Assembly: GCA_039619475.1 (NCBI GenBank)
Contig: CM077115.1
Span: 135,172,172-135,236,171 of the forward strand
DNA length: 64,000 nucleotides
From: Icerya purchasi
Taxonomy: Eukaryota > Arthropoda > Insecta > Hemiptera > Monophlebidae
Direction of reading: 5' to 3'
In this document: positions 1 to 11,377 of the stretch, one piece after another
Numbering within the stretch: the first letter of the stretch is position 1
How the letters are laid out: each line of letters opens with the position of its first letter
Notes under the pieces: generated by a model
Databases searched by the model: none
Seen by the model: the letters and a program-made list of their open reading frames with translations, nothing else
Told to the model about the DNA's origin: nothing
Program-made: the position numbers and the translations under genes

Positions 1-1209
1 AAGGAAATTTCTGTATTATGCATCATTTTAAAATGTTTATTTTTACATTTTTTTTTTTTTTTAAATTTCCCTCACACTAGTTTTTCTTAAATGCATACTG
101 ATGTCTATGATTAGTATTCGTGATTAGAGAGAAAGAGAGTAAGATCGTATTATGATTGCATATGCGAGACTGTGTGAACATGTGTGAGTATGCATGTATG
201 TAAAATATAAGAATGCACTAATAGAAAACATCAGCTCAAGCGAGAACACAGGTACACATCAAGTTATAAAACAAGAGAGATAAAAATATGTATTTTTTAA
301 TGATTGGTGTGTGTGTATGATAAGGAGGTTAACAACATAGACATTGAGTTTACCTTTGTAGTATTTTAAATGTAAAAGTAGTGTACATACCAACACATTT
401 TCATTACTAGAAGAGACTTTTCATTTTTGTTTAACTTCAAATATATAGGTTAGATTCTTTTTTTCATTTGGTAGTGTAAACGTTTTATTTTTCTTTGACT
501 TATTCACAAGCATTCAAATGTATAACACGCACTTCACTCAATATATCACTCTTACATGATATTCATTGACTTACTTAATAGTGGAAATAAACTCACTAGG
601 ACAAGTATATTATATTTTATTTCTACATATATACATCTATACAAAGCACATGAAAATATTAGATGCTAAGAATGTGTGATAATATAATTTCAATTATTAA
701 TTTTTTTTTTGTTTTGTACAATCTGTAGCAAAATCAGAAGCATGCACAGCTTTTCATTTAAGTTTAAATATTATTTTTCAAATGTATCATGACTTTGAAG
801 ATTAAATGTTATTACAGAAATTTGAATAGTTTCCCTAGCTCAGATTGAAATGATTCTTCAGTTTCTTCATTCATTTTAGAATTCAGAGCAGTAAATCATT
901 TTTTTTTTTTTTTTAGCATTCTTCAAAACAGATTATCGATCTTGTATAATAGAAAATTATTTCATTTGCTATCGTCATCAGTTTCATCCACATCATACAT
1001 TATACGTCTGAATATGTCGATTAACCATCCCTTAAGTATATTTAATAATTTGATATGATCGTAGATAATAATAACGAAGGAACTAATTCGATATTGTGTA
1101 CAATTTATTCAATAAATTTTATTACATTCATCATAATCAATAAAAATAAACTTTGCTTCAGTGTTAAATTCTAATATATCAGCTGTTAATGATATACAGC
1201 ATAAAACAG

Positions 1210-2187
1210 CTAATTTAACTGAATATATCCTTCTTCAACCAACTTTTCTTCTATCATACGAATTTCAGTATCTACACTAGCATTTCCCGATTGTTTAGAT
1301 GTGTGTAGTATCAATAATCGTTCAACCAGTTCATTAGGGTCGTCAGAATAATTGATATGAGGATCTTCAAGATATACATTGCGGCCAGTACTATATGTAC
1401 GTTTCTTTTTTATTTTACCAGAATAAACTTTTACACTCTGTATGTTAGATTGAAACAGCGATCGTATTATTTTTCTGTATTTAGGAAGTGGAGTACCCTT
1501 TAATACACCAGTAGCACGTAAATGAGCTCTAGTATACTCAAGTATTTGTTTATATAGATCTAAATCATTATTTGTATATTTATTCTCATCAACATTCGTT
1601 TCCATTAGTAAATGAATCAGTCCAGACGTATAGGGGAATTTTATTTGCTTACTTCCTTTTCCTAAATAAATTTCACCGCATTTGCGATCCCAAGAAATCG
1701 GTGTTGACCCCATCATATATTCACAAGTGTTAGCATTATATCGTATTCCATAAACTTGATCATTTGGTACAGGTTCATCACTATCTATTTGAAATGGATC
1801 TATTTCACATGTATTAATCGAGTTATATCCAAGCTTATTATCAATATTTTCATAATATTCCTCATTTTTAACATCAGTCTCATCATCATCTTTCATACTG
1901 TCACTAGGAAGTTTCTGCTGTTTTACTATTACTATATCACTTATTCCATCATAATCCTTTTTCGTCCTTTTATGTTTTTGTAATGCTTCCTGAATACTCA
2001 ATAACTGTTTTGTAATAGGTTCAAGCACAACAGCCGAAGTATTTGTACAAGATTTCCACTCGGACCGTAATGCATTATATTTTTTCAATATATCATTGCG
2101 TATCCTTTCCAGTTCACTTTTAAGATTTACTTCTCGATTTGTTCTGTTATTACTATCATTAGCCATTGCTTTACTCATTGATATCAT
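1210..2187 (-). CDS. DUF8207-like protein of a virus-like element, copy 1
   Basis: An open frame of 325 codons whose product is identical to that of 3989-4966. Residues 1-80 look like a charged, probably coiled-coil N-terminus; residues 80-130 are acidic and low in complexity. Residues ~143-250 carry the recognisable part: a YG-x-R start, a G-x-x-P-I-S turn, a TSGL-x-x-LL helix and a DLDLYKQIL block followed by an RAH motif. This arrangement recalls the DUF8207 domain, found in multicopy arthropod proteins linked to DNA-virus-like mobile elements; the assignment is from memory. Function is unknown. Two further Met codons lie within the first eight residues, so the true start is uncertain. The gene points outward from the palindrome centre, as a mirror image of the second copy. 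A truncated third copy lies at 62070-62139. Confidence 0.7.
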   Translation of the reverse strand: MISMSKAMANDSNNRTNREVNLKSELERIRNDILKKYNALRSEWKSCTNTSAVVLEPITKQLLSIQEALQKHKRTKKDYDGISDIVIVKQQKLPSDSMKDDDETDVKNEEYYENIDNKLGYNSINTCEIDPFQIDSDEPVPNDQVYGIRYNANTCEYMMGSTPISWDRKCGEIYLGKGSKQIKFPYTSGLIHLLMETNVDENKYTNNDLDLYKQILEYTRAHLRATGVLKGTPLPKYRKIIRSLFQSNIQSVKVYSGKIKKKRTYSTGRNVYLEDPHINYSDDPNELVERLLILHTSKQSGNASVDTEIRMIEEKLVEEGYIQLN

Positions 2188-2535
2188 TGTTACAGATAAT
2201 TAAAAATTCATCAAAACTCACATGTAAATTTTCTCTGTGTGTACATTTCAACATTTATATTGTTCACAGAGATTTCATGTTTATTCATCAACAGTAATTT
2301 ATAGAAAGTTTTAAAGGTTTAAAGGAATATACAGTGCTAACATGCTCATTATATACATACTGTATTTCAAACTAATCCTTAATTACACTATTCATGAAAC
2401 AAATTCTTGTTGGAAATTTTAATAAAATTTAAGAAACACATTATTTATTTTTTAATATATGTACTAATATCTCAAATATGTGATATCATCTAAACTTTTA
2501 CCAAATGACATTACAAATTTAGTTCAGTGTAATTT

Positions 2536-2815
2536 ACACATAGGATATATACATCTACATATATATCTATATATATATATAACTACATATATATCTACAC
2601 ATATATATCTATATATATATATCTACCCATATAGATCTACATATATATCTATATATATAGATCTACATATATATCTGTATATATATAACTACATATATAT
2701 CTACACATATATCTACACATATAGATCTACATATATATCTACATACTTCTCTACATATATATCAACACATATATATCTACACATATATCTCTACATATAT
2801 ATATTTTTTTTTTTG
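2536..2815. repeat. TA-rich minisatellite in the left arm
   Basis: About twenty imperfect copies of a 12-16 bp unit of the form ACATATATATCT. The overlapping 124-codon open frame (Tyr/Ile/Thr-rich) is a product of this simple repeat and is not credible as a gene. The mirror copy at 3404-3645 is about 35 bp shorter, which makes this the most diverged part of the two arms. Confidence 0.9.
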
Positions 2816-2980
2816 ACATTCTACTCAAAATTACTCAACTGCACCAGACTTTAACTGTTTTTATCGAAATTGAATATATTTTTTTTAATATATATTATTT
2901 TTAATACTTAATATATACTTTGTGTTATATAAGTTATGCAAATTCAATATAAATAGTTAGACTGGATTTGCTATAAATGT

Positions 2981-3230
2981 AACATTGGGCTAACACAAAT
3001 TGATGGACTGATAGAAAATTTATCATTGCGACTGTTATTCAAGAGAGGATGGTAAAACGTTTCCAAAGTTTTCAAAAACATCTGCAAGAAGAAGCACTTC
3101 AGTCCTCAGATATATATCACTATACTCACCAAGTGTTTTGTCAACCAAGGACAGTAATCCAGAGATGAATATAAAGGAAAGTAGCAAGAACGACTTCCTA
3201 AAAGCTAAAATGCTATATGATCAGAACTGT
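2981..3230. other. Unique spacer at the palindrome centre
   Basis: This ~250 bp stretch is not mirrored. On the plus strand a frame stays open from 3015 to a TAA at 3276-3278 (about 87 codons, running into the right arm), but there is no ATG near its start and no family was recognised. It may be the remains of an internal element segment or simple chance. The spacer is less TA-simple than the arms beside it. Confidence 0.6.
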
Positions 3231-3403
3231 AACAGTTATAGCAAATCCAGTCTGACAATTTATATTGAATTTGCATAACTTATATAACACAAAGTATATA
3301 TTAAGTATTAAAAATAATATATATTAAAAAAAGTGTATTCAATTTCGATAAAAACAGTTAAAGTCTAGTGCAGTTGAGTAATTTTGAGTAGAATGTCAAA
3401 AAA

Positions 3404-3645
3404 AAAAAATATATATATGTAGATATATATGTGTAGATATATATGTGTTGATATATATGTAGAGAAGTATGTAGATATATATTATATGTAGATCTATATG
3501 TGTAGATATATATGTAGATCTATATGTGTAGATATATATGTAGATCTATATGGGTAGATATATATATAGATATATATGTGTAGATACATATGTAGTTATA
3601 TATATATAGATATATATGTAGATGTATATATCCTATGTGTAAATT
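3404..3645. repeat. TA-rich minisatellite in the right arm
   Basis: Imperfect tandem units of the form AGATATATATGTGT, the complement of the left-arm array but with fewer copies. It is useful for judging whether the two arms are truly separate loci, because it is the main place where they differ. Confidence 0.9.
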
Positions 3646-3988
3646 ACACTGAACTAAATTTGTAATGTCATTTGGTAAAAGTTTAGATGATATCACATAT
3701 TTGAGATATTAGTACATATATTAAAAAATAAATAATGTGTTTCTTAAATTTTATTAAAATTTCCAACAAGAATTTGTTTCATGAATAGTGTAATTAAGGA
3801 TTAGTTTGAAATACAGTATGTATATAATGAGCATGTTAGCACTGTATATTCCTTTAAACCTTTAAAACTTTCTATAAATTACTGTTGATGAATAAACATG
3901 AAATCTCTGTGAACAATATAAATGTTGAAATGTACACACAGAGAAAATTTACATGTGAGTTTTGATGAATTTTTAATTATCTGTAACA

Positions 3989-4966
3989 ATGATATCAATG
4001 AGTAAAGCAATGGCTAATGATAGTAATAACAGAACAAATCGAGAAGTAAATCTTAAAAGTGAACTGGAAAGGATACGCAATGATATATTGAAAAAATATA
4101 ATGCATTACGGTCCGAGTGGAAATCTTGTACAAATACTTCGGCTGTTGTGCTTGAACCTATTACAAAACAGTTATTGAGTATTCAGGAAGCATTACAAAA
4201 ACATAAAAGGACGAAAAAGGATTATGATGGAATAAGTGATATAGTAATAGTAAAACAGCAGAAACTTCCTAGTGACAGTATGAAAGATGATGATGAGACT
4301 GATGTTAAAAATGAGGAATATTATGAAAATATTGATAATAAGCTTGGATATAACTCGATTAATACATGTGAAATAGATCCATTTCAAATAGATAGTGATG
4401 AACCTGTACCAAATGATCAAGTTTATGGAATACGATATAATGCTAACACTTGTGAATATATGATGGGGTCAACACCGATTTCTTGGGATCGCAAATGCGG
4501 TGAAATTTATTTAGGAAAAGGAAGTAAGCAAATAAAATTCCCCTATACGTCTGGACTGATTCATTTACTAATGGAAACGAATGTTGATGAGAATAAATAT
4601 ACAAATAATGATTTAGATCTATATAAACAAATACTTGAGTATACTAGAGCTCATTTACGTGCTACTGGTGTATTAAAGGGTACTCCACTTCCTAAATACA
4701 GAAAAATAATACGATCGCTGTTTCAATCTAACATACAGAGTGTAAAAGTTTATTCTGGTAAAATAAAAAAGAAACGTACATATAGTACTGGCCGCAATGT
4801 ATATCTTGAAGATCCTCATATCAATTATTCTGACGACCCTAATGAACTGGTTGAACGATTATTGATACTACACACATCTAAACAATCGGGAAATGCTAGT
4901 GTAGATACTGAAATTCGTATGATAGAAGAAAAGTTGGTTGAAGAAGGATATATTCAGTTAAATTAG
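3989..4966 (+). CDS. DUF8207-like protein of a virus-like element, copy 2
   Basis: Product identical over all 325 residues to the copy at 1210-2187. That absence of difference contrasts with the substitutions seen near the spacer and suggests very recent duplication, conversion between arms, or an assembly artefact. It is convergent with the exonuclease-like gene at 8755-9709; the inverted block at 56380-62139 keeps the same convergent pairing. No introns are apparent. The upstream ~300 bp is shared between copies, so any promoter is duplicated too. Function is unknown; the family resemblance (DUF8207-type C-terminal region at residues ~143-250) is from memory and not searched. Confidence 0.7.
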   Translation: MISMSKAMANDSNNRTNREVNLKSELERIRNDILKKYNALRSEWKSCTNTSAVVLEPITKQLLSIQEALQKHKRTKKDYDGISDIVIVKQQKLPSDSMKDDDETDVKNEEYYENIDNKLGYNSINTCEIDPFQIDSDEPVPNDQVYGIRYNANTCEYMMGSTPISWDRKCGEIYLGKGSKQIKFPYTSGLIHLLMETNVDENKYTNNDLDLYKQILEYTRAHLRATGVLKGTPLPKYRKIIRSLFQSNIQSVKVYSGKIKKKRTYSTGRNVYLEDPHINYSDDPNELVERLLILHTSKQSGNASVDTEIRMIEEKLVEEGYIQLN

Positions 4967-6699
4967 CTGTTTTATGCTGTATATCATTAACAGCTGATAT
5001 ATTAGAATTTAACACTGAAGCAAAGTTTATTTTTATTGATTATGATGAATGTAATAAAATTTATTGAATAAATTGTACACAATATCGAATTAGTTCCTTC
5101 GTTATTATTATCTACGATCATATCAAATTATTAAATATACTTAAGGGATGGTTAATCGACATATTCAGACGTATAATGTATGATGTGGATGAAACTGATG
5201 ACGATAGCAAATGAAATAATTTTCTATTATACAAGATCGATAATCTGTTTTGAAGAATGCTAAAAAAAAAAAAAAAATGATTTACTGCTCTGAATTCTAA
5301 AATGAATGAAGAAACTGAAGAATCATTTCAATCTGAGCTAGGGAAACTATTCAAATTTCTGTAATAACATTTAATCTTCAAAGTCATGATACATTTGAAA
5401 AATAATATTTAAACTTAAATGAAAAGCTGTGCATGCTTCTGATTTTGCTACAGATTGTACAAAACAAAAAAAAAATTAATAATTGAAATTATATTATCAC
5501 ACATTCTTAGCATCTAATATTTTCATGTGCTTTGTATAGATGTATATATGTAGAAATAAAATATAATATACTTGTCCTAGTGAGTTTATTTCCACTATTA
5601 AGTAAGTCAATGAATATCATGTAAGAGTGATATATTGAGTGAAGTGCGTGTTATACATTTGAATGCTTGTGAATAAGTCAAAGAAAAATAAAACGTTTAC
5701 ACTACCAAATGAAAAAAAGAATCTAACCTATATATTTGAAGTTAAACAAAAATGAAAAGTCTCTTCTAGTAATGAAAATGTGTTGGTATGTACACTACTT
5801 TTACATTTAAAATACTACAAAGGTAAACTCAATGTCTATGTTGTTAACCTCCTTATCATACACACACACCAATCATTAAAAAATACATATTTTTATCTCT
5901 CTTGTTTTATAACTTGATGTGTACCTGTGTTCTCGCTTGAGCTGATGTTTTCTATTAGTGCATTCTTATATTTTACATACATGCATACTCACACATGTTC
6001 ACACAGTCTCGCATATGCAATCATAATACGATCTTACTCTCTTTCTCTCTAATCACGAATACTAATCATAGACATCAGTATGCATTTAAGAAAAACTAGT
6101 GTGAGGGAAATTTAAAAAAAAAAAAAAATGTAAAAATAAACATTTTAAAATGATGCATAATACAGAAATTTCCTTCAATTTTATATTTCAATAATTAGAT
6201 TCGTACATTTACATCGGATTCTGAGCTGCTTCATCCATTCTTCACATATAAAATCAAATTCTTTACTATCTCCCAGACATATAATAGGCTATTCAAGCGA
6301 TTGGATTTAGGAATGCATGGTGTAGAAAGTTCCTTCACAGTTTGAAATCGATGAATGAAGGAAAGATGTGATTAAATGTTACAATTATCTCGTTCTATTT
6401 TGAGTAAGTAAAAATCTTCGCTATTCCATGTTTTTGGAAAAAAAGGATGTCTTCAATCATTAGTCTAGCAAAGAATTGTTTGCTTCACTAAAAGTCGTAT
6501 GTCTCTGCATCTAAAATAACTGTTAAACGGTTATGAAGATCGATCATTATGAACTTACAAAGTATATGTTAAAAATATAAAGTAAATGAATGCCTAAGAA
6601 CTGTATTAATGTATGCTGGAACTTATTGTATTCTTTTATAGAGTCTTGTAACAGATGTGATTAAAAAAAATTGTAAATGAATGAAACAAAAATAAATAT

Positions 6700-7960
6700 G
6701 CGGGTCTGAGTTAATTTTTAGGTATCGATGTAGTGTATACTACACTTAATTTTGAAAATATATTATACAATTGAGTAGAAAAAGGGGTGATATAATAATC
6801 TGACTAGTATGGATGTATATTTAGACTATTTTCTCATCGTTGAACTGAATGTTAGTGTACAGCATGAAAGGGATGATATGAAGGTTTCAATATGATTAAA
6901 TTATGTTGTGGTTTTGTACAACTTTGCTATAATGATAATATAGAAGAAAAAATTATGTATGATCGGTAAAACTGTATAAGGGAATAGCTGATTTTTTGGT
7001 AATAAAATAGTATACTTTGACTAATTTTAAAACATTTTGCAGGCTTTTTTCATAAATGTATAAAGGAATAGAAAGAGGCTTTGATATATCAATTTTACTA
7101 GCATGAACGTATATTTAGATTAATTTCGTGTCGTACTAATAAATTTGAAGATCGATAGCATGAGGGAAAAGAAGTGATTGTATCGGTATGAGTAAAACGA
7201 ACGAAGCGTTTTCGTCGGTTAGTGATTATATAGAAAATAAATTACAGAGATGATCGGGAAAGTGGTAAAAGTGAATAGATAATTTTTGATATTGAAAAAT
7301 AGTACGTTTGGGCTAATTTAAAAAATTCATGATAGGTTAGTGGAGGCGTACAGAGTACACATCATAGATGCTGTGATTTCATTGTCTTTGCCATGTATGG
7401 GAAATAAAGAAAAAAATTATTTAATAATGTACTTATAAGGTGTGGAGTCGCATTACATGTATAAATCAATACATTTGCAAATTGAGGAAAATTTAAGTGA
7501 TAAAATAATAGGTATGATAGATTAAAAATAAATTGTTTGATGGGTGATATGTGGTATAATGTGAAATTCAATGATTAATGCAAATAATATCCAGAATTTT
7601 TATGGAAACATAATAAAATAATAATAATAATAAAAAAAAATATTATGTATGATCGGAAAAATGTGTTAATAATTTGTAAAGTGATGATTAATTTTGGAAA
7701 AAAATAATTACGCGTGATTTGAATTTTGAAAATAGATCACCTTGGAAGAATTGAGCGAAGAGAATTTCTCTACAATTTCCAGAAAATCTATAAGATATAT
7801 TCGTGGTAATGAAGCAACAGCTGTCTGCAGCGTACATTTGTGAGCAATGCATATTACAAAAGATTTGAAAAAATTTTTGTGTAACGAAATAATGAAAATA
7901 TACTTGAGCTAATTTTATAACACAGAGAGAAAAATATTGTGAACTATAGGGACTCTAGCG
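6700..7960. repeat. Degenerate ~290-300 bp satellite-like units
   Basis: Three sub-motifs recur in order. GTATATTTAGA follows a TAGCATGAACGT-like stretch at ~6815 and ~7105. TATGATCGG occurs near 6960 and 7645, with a shorter form near 7245. A TACTT(T/G)-GCTAATTT box occurs at 7013, 7303 and 7901. Spacing is about 290-300 bp. Units are strongly diverged. The same motifs appear inverted at 58860-60400. The surrounding 6174-8750 otherwise shows only AT-rich sequence and short frames without recognisable content. Confidence 0.65.
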
Positions 7961-8754
7961 TTGGCGGATGCAATTCCTGATCTGCTCCTGCTATCGCGTT
8001 TTTTCTTCAACATGCTATGCCTTGTAAACTACCAGGTTTTCTCCTTCTCTCTCTATACAGTTGACCAGAACCTCACAGACGAACTCATATATAATGCGAA
8101 AAATATTTACGAAATAAAAAATATTAAAACTGAACATGTATTTTTATAAAACTGTGATTACGAAAGATTTTAAAAATTTTGAGAGAACACTCAGAGTCTG
8201 AAGCTGTATCTTACAAATTAATGAAAATTCACACAGCTGCGGAAAATACTTATTGTACGTGAAAAAAGTTGAACAGTTAGATTCGTTTGTTACAGAAAAA
8301 TGGTGCATTACAGACAAAAATATAATTTTTTTAATCTAAAAAGATACAAACAAATTATGCAGGATTACATTCGAAAATTAAACAATAATTATATACATTA
8401 TACACAACTGGTTCAGAGTTTTGTAAATTTCATCATTACCAGTACTTTAAGTTAAGAGGGGGGAAAGAGAGATAGAGAAATAATTAAATAAACGGAATTG
8501 AAAAGGAGTGGAAAAAGATGAAAAATAATTAAGAAATATATATATAATAGAATGAAACATATCGAGGGAAAAAATATACGCAAATATATACAAACAAAAT
8601 TTTCATATGTATAAAAATATATTTACAAAAAAAATGATTAACAAAACATAAAAAACGAACGGGCGGATGATTGGGGAAAAATATATACATTAATATATTT
8701 ACAAAATATATACAAATATACGCAAAATTGTTAAACGATCGAAATAATGAATTT

Positions 8755-9709
8755 CTAATCCGTGCAAATTTTACGTTGACAATCGATACAAACTTTTACT
8801 TTCATACAATTTCGAGTACTCTGTCGCAATGTATCATCATCGATATAATATTCTTCATCATGTTCATGTTCGTAGCAGGGTAGAAGTGATTTTATCGTAT
8901 CATCCTGTTTTAATTTATCTGGTAAAAATGTATAAATGTCTCCAATGCAACTGGGAAATAATGTAATTATCATTTCTTTGGTGGCTGTAATGAACAACTG
9001 GCTTAAATCATTTATATTGAGATTATTCATAAGCTTCAGCGGATGGATAATATGATCGTACCAGGCTTTCATCACCATAACGTTTTTCACCGCACAATGA
9101 AAACTATCATTCTCATTATGGTGTTTACAAGTTACCAAATTGCTTATACCAAAGTATTCTTCATGTAGATCATCAACACTAGGTACTCGAAAAACTTGAT
9201 CCATATTAACGACTTCATAGTCCAAGTCATGCAACGATTTTTCGTTAAGTTCCATTAGTGTAAGTTTAGCATATGCCGTTAAAATATATACGCGAGCCCT
9301 CGGTTTTTGTGATAATATCGTGAATATATCGCGTGCCATGAATATTTCTTCCCGAAGAACATCGTAAATGCGGCATTTTTGATGCATGCCATGCTCTGCT
9401 TGGCTTATACAGTGTATGCAAACACTTCCCGCCAGACATATCGATCATTGCTAGTTCGGTTACTCGAAACCCATAATCACAATCTATATGGATGCTGATA
9501 TCTAAAAAATATTCCGCTATATCCGCTTGTTCTGATAATAATATAGGACCAACGACTTTACGCACAAAAGATGTGGATTCTTCTGATGTATAACCATCAT
9601 ATTGCGGTGTCGGAGGTGACGAAATCGTATGCGAGCCACTAACACTAGAAAATGAATTCTGAATAAATTCACCGGCTTTAATATCAATCGATTCGGTATT
9701 GTTATTCAT
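8755..9709 (-). pseudogene. Exonuclease-like (DnaQ-fold?) gene, frameshifted, copy A
   Basis: Two overlapping minus-strand frames, 9709-9266 and 9387-8755, carry the N- and C-terminal parts of one protein; the reading frame changes around 9390-9420. The N-terminal part has an IDCDYGFRVTELAMID stretch, reminiscent of the first strand of a DEDD-type 3'-5' exonuclease fold. The C-terminal part has RVYILTAYAK, NMDQVFRVPS, CKHHNEND and a conserved Cys/Trp helix. The order resembles a multicopy hypothetical family of insect genomes; this match is from memory. Residue-level catalytic competence cannot be judged. The C-terminal portion is about 87% identical by eye to 57806-58280 (roughly 20 differences in 155 residues), so a protein sequence was under constraint before the copies decayed. 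Confidence 0.55.
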
Positions 9710-9844
9710 ATTTGATTATTATTTTAATATGTTTACTAAAAAAAAAAAAAAAAGACCGAAAAAAAGAGAGAAAAAAATAACGATGAAAATGAGAGAAAAA
9801 AGACAAAAAATAAAGAGAGAAAGAAAAAGAGAAAAAACGTATGA

Positions 9845-9950
9845 AATTATTGACTTTAACGTTTTTGTTAATTTTTTAATAACGCGTGAAGCACACAGCT
9901 TCAACAAATTCCACACGTTTAACATAACACTAATACTGACTGCCTGAACA
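9845..9950. repeat. ~100 bp repeat shared with 56205-56310 (inverted)
   Basis: A near-identical stretch including ACGCGTGAAGCACACAGC occurs here and, inverted, just upstream of the ORF1 of the minus-strand retroelement at 52553-56310. It lies out of order with respect to the other anchors between copies A and B. It may therefore be the 5' leader of that retroelement family left behind here, or an independent short repeat. The purine-rich simple tract at 9735-9840 lies beside it. Confidence 0.7.
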
Positions 9951-10299
9951 GATCCGTTCGATTTTCTAGCTCGATGGGGTCCTTTGAAAGCGGAGGGTTG
10001 CACTAGAAAAACCACATTCCTTCGGTGTTAGTTGGTTATATACACAGATGAATGACGTTGTCAGGTGTTTTTTGGCTTAAGTATGATTGTGTAGGTGTGT
10101 ACATGCGAACCGGGTTCTACAAGAAAAAAGATATGAAGGGTAGGATCCCAGCAGACTTAATGACAGCGTTGCACGATCGAAATCAATGGAATGGCAACTT
10201 GCCTGCACATGTGTAAATATATTTGAGAAAAAAAAAAAAAATAGTACAAAAAAAAATCTCGAAAAAAAAAAATGTTTGTATAGCGGAAGAAAATAAAAA

Positions 10300-10900
10300 A
10301 ATATACTTAGGCTAATTCTATAATACTTAGAGTCGAAAAAAATTATTATGAATGATATGGAACAATAGAAGATGTGTGTGCATTCATAGCGGTGAAGGCC
10401 TCAACAGATTTATTTTTAGAGTCAGGAAAAAAAAATAAAATAAATAAAAATTATGAACGGTCGGAAGAAATGTTTGGAAGTGTAAAAAAATATACTTAGG
10501 CTGCTGGCTTTGAAATAATTAGGCTTCTCGAAATATTAAAAAAAAAAAAAAAAAAAATCGCGGTAGTGCGAGTGAACGATGTGTGTGCTTTTGCGGAGGC
10601 TAACGTTATGTTGAATAGAAGCGTAGGAATGGACGGTGCACTTTTGCAAAGGGATCGGAGAATACAGAAAAATATAAAAATACTTAAGCTAATTCTATAA
10701 TACTTAGATGTAGAAAATAATATTATGAATGATATGGAAACTAATGGCACGGTGACGACTTAATCGTATGCAGGATCGTCTATAGGTGTGAGTTGTGAAC
10801 GCTGCTTAGGTTAGATTCGGGCTTTTAAATATTATACTTAGGGGAATTTTTAAAATTTCTGTACTTAGGCTCAGAATTTGAAAAACGATGTAGCATGAAT
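10300..10900. repeat. ~190 bp satellite-like array with paired TACTTAGGC boxes
   Basis: An ATACTTAGGCTAATT-type box starts at 10303, 10492 and 10680 (spacing 189 and 188 bp), with a further weaker box at 10834. At 10303 and 10680 a second ATACTTAG follows about 20 bp later, and a conserved ATTATGAATGATATGG follows that. The same paired boxes occur inverted at 56384, 56585, 57499 and 57711. The region from 9950 to 12150 holds no credible gene. Confidence 0.75.
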
Positions 10901-11326
10901 GACGTTTGAATATAAATTAAATGTGGTGGCGTAGTGCACAGTTAGTATTCTATTCTTTTCTTGTAACACTCGAAAATAACAGAAAATTTTACGATAGTGA
11001 TTGGCGTTATACACCGCGGGAATATAGATCTTCTCAGACATACTGTTCAAGGTTGCTCTCGAACACTTGCTATCACAATGTATTTGTCAATGTCGCTCAA
11101 ACACGGCCGCTCCGAACAACGCGAAGGGTATAAATGAATGAGATAGTCGAACAGGTTCAAATAGTGTACGTCTAGATGTGGACCTTTGATTTGGCCGTGA
11201 ACAAACGACCGATGTAACTATCTTCCGCCTGGATGATGCATACATCAGCCATTTAAAAGTCGCCATTCCTCGGGGGTGGCATCTAAAAATATTCGTTAAA
11301 AATAAAAATATTAGACGTGTGCGTGT

Positions 11327-11332
<6 letters not shown>

Positions 11333-11374
<42 letters not shown>
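11333..11374. repeat. (GT)n microsatellite
   Basis: An uninterrupted GT run follows a short imperfect GT/GC stretch. The corresponding place in copy B (around 57195) has a shorter CA run, as expected for an inverted copy. The short open frame of alternating His/Thr across it is an artefact. Confidence 0.95.

Positions 11375-11377
<3 letters not shown>

Larger units (their letters stand above)
1..2980. repeat. Left arm of a ~6.2 kb inverted repeat (palindrome)
   Basis: Reading the complement of this stretch reproduces 3231-6173 almost base for base, including the whole 325-codon gene. The differences seen are lengths of A/T homopolymers, a different copy number in the TA-rich minisatellite, and a few substitutions close to the inner end (around 2885 and 2950). 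The outer end coincides with base 1, so the arm may extend beyond the window. Such high arm identity means a recent inverted duplication, ongoing gene conversion, or an assembly fold-back; the sequence alone cannot separate these. Confidence 0.95.
3231..6173. repeat. Right arm of the ~6.2 kb inverted repeat
   Basis: Mirror of 1-2980. The outer end is clear here: the last mirrored bases are at 6173, where unrelated AT-rich sequence begins. The inner end is near 3231, with a few mismatches just inside it. The part from about 4906 to 6120 is also related, with much greater divergence, to 60450-62139. Confidence 0.95.

Noticed and set aside
1756..1983. 75-codon frame opposite the DUF8207-like gene (and its twin at 4193-4420)
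   Set aside because: Antisense shadow of a clearly protein-like gene; its hydrophobic composition follows from the A/T-rich opposite strand.
2480..2854. 124-codon plus-strand frame rich in Tyr, Ile and Thr
   Set aside because: It is a direct translation of the TA-rich minisatellite, and the mirror array differs in copy number.
9699..9947. 82-codon Lys/Arg-rich frame
   Set aside because: Translation of a purine-rich simple tract, with no conservation in copy B.
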